6,559 bases of DNA from an uncultured Clostridia bacterium (GTDB lineage Bacteria; Bacillota; Clostridia; Christensenellales; CAG-917), in assembly GCA_947174215.1 (NCBI GenBank), contig CAMWIB010000061.1, forward strand, positions 1-6,559. The letters are read 5' to 3'. The position numbers were made by a program, and so were the translations under genes. The notes beneath the pieces are model-generated. The model was not told the DNA's origin. It worked only from the letters and a program-made list of their open reading frames with translations, and made no database searches. Positions within the stretch are counted from its first letter, which is position 1; every line of letters starts with the position of its first letter. Positions 1 to 5,492 of this stretch are shown here, one piece after another.

Positions 1-758
1 CCGATACTCACGGATTCCGACAGGGACTCGAACTTCCCCACCGCCATACCGAAGTCGCGGACGTTTTCCGCTTCAATCTCTAAAATCTTTTTATCCTTTC
101 CGTTTTTCGTAGCGTACTGCGTATCCGTCACCTTGCCGCTCGTTGCTACGTGAAGGCTTTCGTCAACGGTAAGGCGCACGTAGAAGGACGACGTATCGCA
201 AAAGAACGGGTCGCCAAACTGCGTATAGCAATCCTCCCGCCAGCCGTTATCGTACTTTGCAACTACGGGATAAAAGCAGGTCAGATTTGCATTGCCTTGC
301 TCGGTCACGCCAAGGCGCGTATCCGATTTGGCAAGGGATACGGTGTATTTGAAAGTCATAATGCACGAGTCGCCCGGGCGCAACGCGCAGGGGAGTTTAA
401 GCAAGGTTCTGTCCTCGCCGTAAATGTCATATTCAATGGTTTGTCTGTCAATTTGTGCAGATAAAATATCTATTGCGTTATTATCCTTGGCAAACGAATT
501 TGCGTAGACGTGCAGAACTACGCAGTTCAAATCGTCGCTTGCGGTGTACAAGATTTCCTGTGTAGCGGAGAGGGTAGCCGTATCCATATCGTATTCCACA
601 TTGATATCGTAGCACGGCGAGGTGTCGAGAGGGCGGTGTTCCTGTTTATTGCACGCAGTAAGCAACGCGCAAACTGCCACGCATATAAGCACGGCGAGCA
701 TAAGCGACGTTAGGCGTATTCTTTTATGGCTGAATTTTCTTTGCATTTTTCTTGACAT
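1..758 (-). CDS. Lipoprotein, N-terminal part of an M1-type aminopeptidase-like protein (cut by left window edge)
   Basis: The visible 252 residues begin with a basic stretch (residues 3-15), a hydrophobic segment (about 16-35) and a lipobox LTAC with the lipidated Cys at 36, so the protein should be anchored outside the membrane. The rest reads like the beta-rich N-terminal domain of clostridial M1 metallopeptidases: YDINVEYD near 50-57, YANSF at 85-89, YDIYGED at 110-116, LRPGDSC near 126-132, FYPVVAKYDNGW near 162-173, FGDPFF at 181-186 and VRDFGMAVG at 233-241. The catalytic HExxH domain would lie beyond position 1, so peptidase activity cannot be confirmed here. It follows the PRC-barrel gene by 38 bases with no terminator, suggesting one operon. 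The start is uncertain: GAGGA lies about 19 bases before ATG 758, which is too far, and an in-frame TTG six codons upstream sits too close to it. ATG 746 (residue 5) is the alternative. The family call is by motif memory, with no search run. Confidence 0.78.
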   Translation of the reverse strand, partial: MSRKMQRKFSHKRIRLTSLMLAVLICVAVCALLTACNKQEHRPLDTSPCYDINVEYDMDTATLSATQEILYTASDDLNCVVLHVYANSFAKDNNAIDILSAQIDRQTIEYDIYGEDRTLLKLPCALRPGDSCIMTFKYTVSLAKSDTRLGVTEQGNANLTCFYPVVAKYDNGWREDCYTQFGDPFFCDTSSFYVRLTVDESLHVATSGKVTDTQYATKNGKDKKILEIEAENVRDFGMAVGKFESLSESVSI

Positions 759-796
759 AATTGTTTGGCTTTTCAAATCCTCGCGGTGTTAAAATA

Positions 797-1801
797 TCAG
801 TTTTTGGCGGTCGGCTTCACACTGTTGAGAGTAAGCTCCACGAGCTTGCCTGCGCGACGCGCCTTGTCTACTATCGTATCCGTTACCACGCTTCCCTCGT
901 TTGCGATAAGCTCGCCAGCGTACGTACGCAGGTCCGCGCCGAGTGTGCGCCCGAGCAAAAACTCGTAGTCGCAGATTATACGCGTAGGCGTGTGCGCGTC
1001 ATCGTCGTAGGAGTACGCGTCCGAGCCGTCCAGAATAATCTGGAACGCGCCGTTTGAAAGCACAGGCTCGCGCTTGTCGGCTGACAGTGCAACTACTGGC
1101 TTCGTCGGAACTTCGACTGCGGAATTTGTGGCAGTTATTGGTGTAGCAGTGTAAGCTATTGTCGCTCCCGTGTGCGGTGTCACCTTAGATTTGGCATATT
1201 GCGGTTGCTCGGCTGACAGTGTGAAGGCGGTCATTGTCGATTGCGCATTTGCGGGCGTAGTCGGTTTTTCAATGTCGAGCGTTACTGCCGCCTTTTCGCC
1301 GTTTAAGATTTGTACGGGATAATCTTTTTCGGGGCGCGGAATGGTGCGCTTTTTAACCGTGGGCTTTCCCTTGACTGCGGATTTTAGAATCATCACCTCG
1401 CGCACGGAAAGTATCGCTTGCGGAGTAAATTCGCCTTCGGGCAATATCAGCTTTACGACCTTGCCGGCATTCGTAAACAGTACGTCCGATATCCCGCCCT
1501 TGAATGCGCCGCTTTGCGTGTAGACTGCCATATCTTTGAGTCCACTGTGCATAGCCGTCAAGTCCACGTCGGCAGGGGAGATAAACGGAACTTCGTCCGC
1601 GATAACCACTGCGTCGGAAATGCTGCTTGCCTCCTCGATATGGAGAAGGTGCGGCGAAGAATTTTTATCTTCACTTTCGATGCAAAAATATACCGCTTTT
1701 TTGCAATATTCATCAAAATATACATCGGCAACCCTTCCGCTTATGCAGGACGACGCAAGACACAGTACGGGGCTTCCGAGTAGCGAGGAAAGTTTAATCA
1801 T
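797..1801 (-). CDS. PRC-barrel-like protein with a C-terminal GxxIAxxGxxVT domain
   Basis: A 334-residue protein with no signal peptide or membrane segment, so probably cytoplasmic. Residues 1-75 (MIKLSSLLGSPVL, then SGRVADVYFDE and AVYFCIE) have the pattern of a PRC-barrel: a small beta-barrel found in RimM and in photosynthetic and sporulation proteins. Residues 85-140 (MAVYTQSGAFKGGISDVLF, then VVKLILPEGE) look like a second, diverged barrel. Residues 145-270 are a low-complexity Thr/Ala/Pro linker, followed by a conserved C-terminal block at 278-325 with DYEFLLGR, GELIANEGSVVT and GKLVELTLN. The start at 1801 is chosen over an in-frame ATG 18 codons upstream because AGGTGA (1806-1811) precedes it by 4 bases and the barrel begins right there. 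It is the first gene of a probable operon with the M1-like lipoprotein and is divergent from the amidase. Its role is unknown; PRC-barrels often act as adaptor or RNA/protein-binding modules. Confidence 0.75.
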   Translation of the reverse strand: MIKLSSLLGSPVLCLASSCISGRVADVYFDEYCKKAVYFCIESEDKNSSPHLLHIEEASSISDAVVIADEVPFISPADVDLTAMHSGLKDMAVYTQSGAFKGGISDVLFTNAGKVVKLILPEGEFTPQAILSVREVMILKSAVKGKPTVKKRTIPRPEKDYPVQILNGEKAAVTLDIEKPTTPANAQSTMTAFTLSAEQPQYAKSKVTPHTGATIAYTATPITATNSAVEVPTKPVVALSADKREPVLSNGAFQIILDGSDAYSYDDDAHTPTRIICDYEFLLGRTLGADLRTYAGELIANEGSVVTDTIVDKARRAGKLVELTLNSVKPTAKN

Positions 1802-1804
1802 AGT

Positions 1805-1812
1805 ATCACCTC
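1805..1812 (-). promoter_or_regulatory. Ribosome binding site deciding the PRC-barrel gene start
   Basis: On the minus strand GAGGTGAT lies just before ATG 1801. AGGTGA is 4 bases from the start codon. No comparable signal precedes the longer in-frame ATG at 1855, so the shorter protein is preferred. Confidence 0.75.
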
Positions 1813-1837
1813 GCACAAGTTTATGACGGCGGCGGTG

Positions 1838-1866
1838 AATATATGCGCGTGACATAATTTTCGTAA
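1838..1866 (-). promoter_or_regulatory. Weak candidate promoter for the PRC-barrel / M1-like operon
   Basis: Minus-strand TTACGA (1861-1866) and TATATT (1838-1843) are separated by 17 bases. The -10 matches the sigma-A consensus at 5 of 6 bases but the -35 only at 3 of 6. The position, about 37 bases ahead of ATG 1801, is reasonable. The -35 overlaps one copy of the AAAATTATGYC motif (1851-1861). This is a guess from spacing. Confidence 0.3.
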
Positions 1867-1895
1867 TACGCGGTTAGACTCCGCAAAAATTGTCG

Positions 1896-1914
1896 AATAT
1901 TGCGTAATATTGCG
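1896..1914. repeat. Two AATATTGCG direct repeats with a 10-bp period
   Basis: AATATTGCG occurs at 1896-1904 and again at 1906-1914, exactly one helical turn apart. It sits in the divergent intergenic region between the PRC-barrel gene and the amidase. The phase would suit side-by-side binding of a protein on one face of the DNA, but no protein can be named. Confidence 0.6.
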
Positions 1915-1926
1915 ATGCGGTGCTAA

Positions 1927-1979
1927 AAAATTATGCCACCGAGTATGCTGTAATCAGTGAACGTTTGCGGCATAATTTT
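1927..1979. repeat. 11-bp perfect inverted repeat AAAATTATGCC / GGCATAATTTT
   Basis: The arms are 1927-1937 and 1969-1979 with a 31-base spacer. A near-copy, GACATAATTTT, lies at 1851-1861 (10 of 11 matches) and a weaker one at 2047-2057 (8 of 11, including TTATGCC). Repetition of one motif in both orientations within about 200 bases of a divergent promoter region suggests an operator. The spacer is too long for an ordinary terminator, and no T-run follows the second arm. Confidence 0.6.
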
Positions 1980-1984
1980 GGGGG

Positions 1985-2040
1985 TTGTCCACCGAGTTGT
2001 CCACATTTTAAGGTGATAATGTGGATAACTTTGGGGATAA
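1985..2040. promoter_or_regulatory. Cluster of four DnaA-box-like 9-mers arranged as a dyad
   Basis: Two boxes read on the plus strand: TTGTCCACC (1985-1993) and TTGTCCACA (1997-2005). Two read on the minus strand: TTATCCACA (2020-2028), the exact bacterial DnaA-box consensus, and TTATCCCCA (2032-2040). Each pair has a 12-base pitch, and together they form an imperfect 21-bp inverted repeat with 16 matches and a 14-base loop. DnaA binds such boxes at origins and also at regulatory or titration sites. No dnaA, dnaN or other origin-linked gene is in the window, so a regulatory or titration role is more likely than oriC. An alternative is an RNA hairpin in the amidase leader, because three of the five mismatches become G-U pairs in a plus-strand transcript. 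Confidence 0.5.
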
Positions 2041-2086
2041 GTCTGCATTTTTATGCCATGCTGTATATGTTCAACATTGAAACAAT

Positions 2087-2806
2087 ATGCAAAATAAACT
2101 GGGTAGAAGGACAATATTTTTAAGGGCAACGATTATGCTTTTGAGCGCGGTATTCGTCGCGCTTGCGCTGACGTCGCCCTTTATAATAGCGGCTGTATCA
2201 AACGACGAGCGTACGGTTGTAGTCGTGGACGCGGGACACGGCGGCGCGGACGGCGGCGTTACGGGTGCGCGTACGGGCGCGAAGGAGAGCGACCTCAATT
2301 TGCGCGTGGCGAAGCTGCTCGGCGAGTATTTGAAAAGCGGCGGATATAAGGTTGTCTACACAAGGCATAACGACACTATGCACACCTATGCTGGCGTATC
2401 AAACAGGAAGCGTGCGGATATGTTCAAGCGCGGTGACATAATAAACGCCGCGAAACCCGCGGCGATGGTTAGTGTGCATATGAACTTTTATTCCGCTTCC
2501 TCCCGCCGCGGTGCGCAGGTGTTCTTTGACAGAAAGAGCGACAGGGGACGGGAGTTCGCAAACGTAATGCAAGACGTTATAAACTCTGAGCTTAACAGCG
2601 TAGGCGGTGGAAGAAAGTATACCGCGCTCTCTGCGGAAAAGTATCTGCTGTCTTGCAGCCCATATCCCAGCATTATCGTGGAATGCGGTTTTTTGAGCAA
2701 TCCCATTGACGAGGCAAATCTCGTTCGTGCGGACTATCAGGCGAAATTAGCCTACACGCTCTACTTGGGAGTGGTGCAGTTTTTATCCGACAATGCCGCC
2801 GCTTGA
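2087..2806 (+). CDS. CwlD-like N-acetylmuramoyl-L-alanine amidase (Amidase_3), membrane-anchored or secreted
   Basis: The 239-residue protein should cleave the bond between N-acetylmuramic acid and L-alanine in peptidoglycan. A basic N-terminus (KLGRR, 4-8) precedes a hydrophobic segment (about 15-36) that acts as signal peptide or anchor. The Amidase_3 fold follows directly: VVVVDAGHGGADGG at 44-57 with zinc ligand H51, KESDLNL with ligand E67, SVHMN with ligand H131, and IVECGFLSNP at 197-206 with catalytic E199. Length and layout match CwlD, which makes muramic-delta-lactam in the spore cortex, but vegetative homologues look alike, so I give no symbol. The start at 2087 lacks a good Shine-Dalgarno. 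ATG 2135 has AAGGG 8 bases upstream but would lose the positive charges before the hydrophobic segment, so 2087 is preferred. The gene is divergent from the PRC-barrel operon, with the repeat-rich region between them. Its last 24 bases overlap the end of bioY on the other strand. Confidence 0.9.
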   Translation: MQNKLGRRTIFLRATIMLLSAVFVALALTSPFIIAAVSNDERTVVVVDAGHGGADGGVTGARTGAKESDLNLRVAKLLGEYLKSGGYKVVYTRHNDTMHTYAGVSNRKRADMFKRGDIINAAKPAAMVSVHMNFYSASSRRGAQVFFDRKSDRGREFANVMQDVINSELNSVGGGRKYTALSAEKYLLSCSPYPSIIVECGFLSNPIDEANLVRADYQAKLAYTLYLGVVQFLSDNAAA

Positions 2807-3622
2807 TATATTGCTACTGTCGCTTGACACATTGTTACCGTTGTCCAATAAGTGATTGTTTCCGTTGTTTAACTCATAATTGTCATCGCTTGATACATCA
2901 CTGCCATCGCTAAACATGTAGCTGTCGTCATTTGATTCGTTGCTTTCCGTTTCGGGAGTGCGAACGTATTCCTCGGTTTGGGTTACGCTAAGGCGACCGA
3001 GGGTGTACTTATACACGAGCGGTACGACCTTGTAGGCGATAAGCGAAGCGACCACGCACCACATTCCGTCCGTCGGTAGAAACACTGCCGCGCCCGTGAG
3101 CCACGCCTTCGACATATCGAGCGCCTTACCCATATAGAAGTTGAGCATAAGGTACATATAGAACACGCCGAAGGTGTAGAGTATCGCAAGCACGGTGAGC
3201 GAGCCGAGCAGAAGCCGCCATAGCTTTGGACGGGCGGTGTTATGTACGCCCCTTGCTACGATTGCGCCGACGGGTACGGCTACGAGATAGCCGAGCAGAT
3301 AGCCGAACGTAGGTTGTAACACGTACGTAAAGCCACCGCCCGCCGTGAATATGGGGATACCGATAAGCCCCATAATGAGGTATATTGCGATTGTCGCCGC
3401 ACCGTCCTTTGCGCCGAGTATCAGCGCGCATAGCACGCACATAGCGCATTGCATTGATACGGGAATGATGCCGATAGGGAACTTGATAAACGCACCCACT
3501 GCGATAAGCGCAATGAATATGGCGATAAGCACGAGCCGTAGCGTGCGGCTCTTTCTTTTTTGAAGCTTCACGCTGTTTGCGGTTTTGGTATTCGTTATTC
3601 GGCTATATCTTAGTGGTTTCAT
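2783..3622 (-). CDS. bioY: Biotin transporter BioY (ECF transporter S component) with an unusual acidic tail
   Basis: A 279-residue membrane protein that binds biotin for uptake with the ECF energizing module, or alone. About six hydrophobic segments lie between 28 and 203. BioY signatures are clear: FPIGIIPVSMQ at 48-58, LILGAKDGA at 68-76, IYLIMGLIGIPIF at 80-92, GGGFTYVLQPTFGYLLGY at 95-112 and FLPTDGMW at 181-188. BioY is usually around 200 residues or less. Here there is a basic N-terminal extension (about 25 residues) and a Ser/Asn/Asp-rich tail (about 207-279) with repeated NGNN and VSSD units. The gene follows birA by 44 bases with no terminator, so it is probably co-transcribed from the BirA-controlled promoter. 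No Shine-Dalgarno precedes ATG 3622; a GTG at residue 18 is the only obvious alternative and also lacks one. The 3' end overlaps the convergent amidase gene by 24 bases. Confidence 0.92.
   Translation of the reverse strand: MKPLRYSRITNTKTANSVKLQKRKSRTLRLVLIAIFIALIAVGAFIKFPIGIIPVSMQCAMCVLCALILGAKDGAATIAIYLIMGLIGIPIFTAGGGFTYVLQPTFGYLLGYLVAVPVGAIVARGVHNTARPKLWRLLLGSLTVLAILYTFGVFYMYLMLNFYMGKALDMSKAWLTGAAVFLPTDGMWCVVASLIAYKVVPLVYKYTLGRLSVTQTEEYVRTPETESNESNDDSYMFSDGSDVSSDDNYELNNGNNHLLDNGNNVSSDSSNISSGGIVG
2819..2898 (-). repeat. In-frame degenerate repeat in the bioY tail
   Basis: GTCGCTTGACACAT (2819-2832) and ATCGCTTGATACAT (2885-2898) match at 12 of 14 bases and are 66 bases (22 codons) apart, so the frame is kept. 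They encode the VSSDS and VSSDD segments of the BioY tail. Between them the tail also repeats NNGNN and DNGNN. This suggests the tail grew by local duplication. Confidence 0.55.
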
Positions 3623-3666
3623 AAGCGTTATGTAGGGTTGTATTTGTCAAAACATTATTGTATTCG

Positions 3667-4623
3667 TCAGACTTTGAGGGAAACCTCGCCTGCGGAGAGT
3701 TCTTCAATCGTGCCGTCTGCGTATTCAACGATAAGGTGGCAATCGCCGTTTATATCCAAGACCTTTGCGCGCTGTTCTCCCGACGGTTTGACAACCACAA
3801 GCTCGCGCCCGATAAGGAATGAACGCGCTTTATATTCTGCGGCAATACCGTCCTTGTCAAAATTTTTATATCTTGAAAAGTACGCGTTTATAACCTCTGC
3901 GGCGACCTTATTACGCGCGTCCGCTACGCCGTCGCAGGCGGCGGAAGCCACGTCCTTTATGCTCTTATCAAAGCCGCCCTTGGGAGTATTGACGTTTACG
4001 CCGATACCAACGACCGCATATTCTACGCCGCCGGTTTCTAAATCCGCAACAGCCTCGGTGAGTATGCCGCAACACTTTTTGCCATCCGTAAAGACGTCGT
4101 TCACCCACTTTATCTTAGCAGGTCTGCCTCCCGCATTCTCTATGCCCTCGGCAACCGCTACTGCCGCGAGTACGGTGAGCATAGGCACCTTGCGCGCCTC
4201 AGGGCGGAGTATCAACGTCATATACACGCCTGAACCCGAAGGCGATGAAAACTTCCTTCCAAGCCTGCCCTTGCCGCCAGTTTGCGTATGCGCAAATACG
4301 ACGGTGCCTTCATTGGCGCCGTCCGCCGCAAGCCGCTTCGCCACGTTGTTGGTGGAGTCAACGTTCTTGAATATGCGTATGGAAACTCCGTCAACCTTCA
4401 AATACTTGGCAATGCCTTGCTCGGAGAGGGTGTTCGCGTCAAGCGGAATCATATAGCCGCTACCGCTCGTCGAGCATATCTCCGTGCCGTCCGCTTTAAG
4501 CGCGGCAATACCTTTCCAAACCGCAGTACGGCTCACGCCAAGCGACGAGGCAAGCTCCTCGCCCGAAACATAACGACCGCGATTGTCCTCCAATACCTTC
4601 AAAACAGCGTCCTTAGTGTTCAT
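3667..4623 (-). CDS. birA: Bifunctional biotin--[acetyl-CoA-carboxylase] ligase / biotin repressor BirA
   Basis: A 318-residue cytoplasmic enzyme that makes biotinyl-AMP from biotin and ATP and transfers biotin to a lysine of biotin-dependent carboxylases. The holo-dimer also represses biotin genes. The N-terminal winged helix covers residues 1-60, with the HTH near 20-42 (VSGEELASSLGVSRTAVWKGI), so this is the DNA-binding class. The catalytic domain has DSTN at 89-92, the biotinyl-AMP loop GGKGRLGR at 116-123, KWVND at 172-176, CCGILTE at 184-190 and GIGVNVN at 206-212. An SH3-like C-terminal domain (about 270-318) ends at the expected length. The start at 4623 is set by AGGAGAG just upstream; the longer reading to 4701 would run through the promoter and operator. 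It is the first gene of a birA-bioY operon, with a perfect BirA-type operator over its own -35, which implies autorepression. Confidence 0.96.
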   Translation of the reverse strand: MNTKDAVLKVLEDNRGRYVSGEELASSLGVSRTAVWKGIAALKADGTEICSTSGSGYMIPLDANTLSEQGIAKYLKVDGVSIRIFKNVDSTNNVAKRLAADGANEGTVVFAHTQTGGKGRLGRKFSSPSGSGVYMTLILRPEARKVPMLTVLAAVAVAEGIENAGGRPAKIKWVNDVFTDGKKCCGILTEAVADLETGGVEYAVVGIGVNVNTPKGGFDKSIKDVASAACDGVADARNKVAAEVINAYFSRYKNFDKDGIAAEYKARSFLIGRELVVVKPSGEQRAKVLDINGDCHLIVEYADGTIEELSAGEVSLKV

Positions 4624-4626
4624 AAT

Positions 4627-4633
4627 CTCTCCT
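4627..4633 (-). promoter_or_regulatory. Ribosome binding site of birA
   Basis: Minus-strand AGGAGAG, with the AGGAG core 5 bases before ATG 4623. It fixes the birA start and excludes the longer in-frame ATG at 4701, which lies upstream of the promoter. Confidence 0.85.
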
Positions 4634-4644
4634 AAATCTAAGAG

Positions 4645-4673
4645 ATTATATGACACGCAAAGTGCATTGTCAA
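4645..4673 (-). promoter_or_regulatory. Consensus sigma-A promoter of birA-bioY
   Basis: Minus-strand TTGACA (4668-4673) and TATAAT (4645-4650) are separated by exactly 17 bases: a perfect match to the vegetative consensus. Transcription should begin near 4638, giving a leader of about 15 bases. The -35 lies inside the promoter-proximal half of the BirA-type operator. A promoter this strong makes sense if it is held down by a repressor. Confidence 0.88.
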
Positions 4674-4698
4674 CCATATTGTAAAACAAGGTTGACAA
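4667..4698 (-). promoter_or_regulatory. BirA operator (perfect 9-14-9 inverted repeat)
   Basis: TTGTCAACC (4667-4675), a 14-base spacer and GGTTGACAA (4690-4698) form a perfect inverted repeat of the form known for BirA sites in Firmicutes (TTGTnAACC, about 14-16 bases, GGTTnACAA). The half-site at 4667-4675 contains the -35 hexamer, so bound BirA would block RNA polymerase. It lies about 44 bases upstream of the birA start, indicating autoregulation and, through read-through, biotin control of bioY. It could also affect the divergent XRE array about 210 bases away, but nothing in the sequence requires that. Confidence 0.88.
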
Positions 4699-4701
4699 CA
4701 A

Positions 4702-4849
4702 ACGGCGGGTTTATGCAGTTATATTTGAAGTGTTGTTAAAAACGAATGTTACAGAAAGCGGATTTTACTGCGTGAAATAGAAGAATAAAGTGTTCGTTTT
4801 GTAAAATGGTGCAAAGTAAACGAAGCGTATACCTTCTTTTTTGACAATA
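4702..4849. other. Intergenic spacer with no recognised gene
   Basis: This AT-rich stretch lies between the BirA operator and the XRE array leader. I see no coding frame with a start signal. It contains a 7-bp inverted repeat TTCGTTT / AAACGAA (4793-4799 and 4818-4824) with an 18-base loop and no following T-run, and an isolated TTGACA (4841-4846) with no -10 at normal spacing. Confidence 0.5.
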
Positions 4850-4893
4850 AATATTGAAAAATTGTTGCGTTGGATATATCCTAATATTGAAAA
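4850..4893 (+). repeat. Direct repeat AATATTGAAAA flanking a GGATATATCC palindrome, leader of the XRE array
   Basis: AATATTGAAAA occurs at 4850-4860 and 4883-4893, 33 bases apart. The perfect 10-bp palindrome GGATATATCC (4872-4881) sits between them, immediately ahead of the first XRE gene's ribosome binding site. XRE regulators often bind short palindromes in their own leaders, so this is a candidate autoregulatory operator. No clear promoter hexamer pair could be placed here. Confidence 0.4.
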
Positions 4894-4896
4894 GAA

Positions 4897-4902
4897 AAGG
4901 AG
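4897..4902 (+). promoter_or_regulatory. Ribosome binding site deciding the start of the first XRE gene
   Basis: AAGGAG lies 8 bases before ATG 4911. Together with the MTEFGTRL start shared by all three paralogues, it rules out the longer in-frame ATG at 4854. Confidence 0.85.
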
Positions 4903-4910
4903 TAGCCCGT

Positions 4911-5480
4911 ATGACAGAGTTTGGAACGAGATTAAAGGAATTGCGCATCGGTCTTAATCTGACGCAGGACGAAGCCGCCGCGGAGGTAAACGTGAGTAAG
5001 CAAGCCATATCAAAATGGGAGAACGGACACGGCTTGCCCGACGTATCTTCGCTCAGCGCGCTTGCGGGATTGTACGGAACTACTGTCGATTATCTCTTGA
5101 CTGGTGACGAGAAAGTACGAGTAGAAGAAAGAATTGTTGAGAAGGAAAAAATTGTAGAAGTAGACGAGCCGTTATCAGAGGATTTGCTTAAAGGATTGCT
5201 TCACAGCTATCAGCTGGTATGTAACGGATACTATGGAAGAATACTTGTGGGAACTGTTGACGTTATAGGTTCGAGCATTTTGCTTGCAAAGATAGCAAAG
5301 AATATGCGTGCGGATAGTTCGACGGACATATTTCTACTGACGATGGTAATCTTTCTGCTTGTTGGAGGAATTGTCGCAGTTATATTAGGATTCCGCAGTA
5401 AAAAGAAATGGGAACAAAGGAAAAAGGAAATCGAAGAAAAAACGGGTAAAGTAATTGGATATTGGGGATATAAGAACTAA
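4911..5480 (+). CDS. Membrane-anchored XRE-family transcriptional regulator, array copy 1
   Basis: A 189-residue protein with a Cro/CI-type HTH head (1-65): TQDEAAAEVNV at 18-28 and recognition helix SKQAISKWENG at 29-39, ending LPDVSSLSAL...DYLLTG as in many clostridial XRE regulators. A charged linker of alternating V/I/E/K follows (69-86, including IVEKEKIVEV), then two hydrophobic segments (about 109-130 and 139-161), a basic stop (RSKKKWEQRKK, 162-172) and the tail EEKTGKVIG (175-183). The head should be cytoplasmic and tethered to the membrane. The start is supported by AAGGAG and by MTEFGTRL shared with the other two copies. It is the first gene of the array, with 12 bases to the next gene and no terminator. 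The signal, target and partners are unknown. Confidence 0.88.
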   Translation: MTEFGTRLKELRIGLNLTQDEAAAEVNVSKQAISKWENGHGLPDVSSLSALAGLYGTTVDYLLTGDEKVRVEERIVEKEKIVEVDEPLSEDLLKGLLHSYQLVCNGYYGRILVGTVDVIGSSILLAKIAKNMRADSSTDIFLLTMVIFLLVGGIVAVILGFRSKKKWEQRKKEIEEKTGKVIGYWGYKN

Positions 5481-5492
5481 AAGGGGTAGAAG

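Noticed and set aside
150..1057. Several plus-strand open frames across the M1-like and PRC-barrel genes
   Set aside because: They are antisense to two well-supported minus-strand genes, lack ribosome binding sites, and have Arg/Ala/Val-rich shadow composition with no recognisable motif.
1985..2040. Chromosomal origin oriC
   Set aside because: Only four boxes, three of them non-consensus, and no dnaA, dnaN, rpmH or other origin-linked gene in view. A regulatory or titration site is the safer reading.
1920..2129. Short open frames on both strands across the divergent intergenic region
   Set aside because: They read through the repeats and DnaA-like boxes, have no Shine-Dalgarno, and their Cys/His/Ile-rich composition does not resemble a protein family.
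3645..3650. Separate bioY promoter from a minus-strand TTGACA
   Set aside because: No -10 element lies at 16-18 bases that leaves room for a leader; the best spacing would fall at the ATG. Only one degenerate BirA half-site is present. Co-transcription with birA is simpler.
4624..4647. Hairpin AATCTCT / AGAGATT that would hide the birA ribosome binding site
   Set aside because: The upstream arm overlaps the -10 element and lies before the expected transcription start near 4638, so it would not be in the mRNA from that promoter.
4793..4824. Inverted repeat TTCGTTT / AAACGAA as a terminator
   Set aside because: The stem is short and AT-rich, the loop is 18 bases and no T-run follows; no gene ends nearby.
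4736..5008. Minus-strand 90-residue open frame over the XRE leader
   Set aside because: It is antisense to the first XRE gene and its leader, with no ribosome binding site and no motif.
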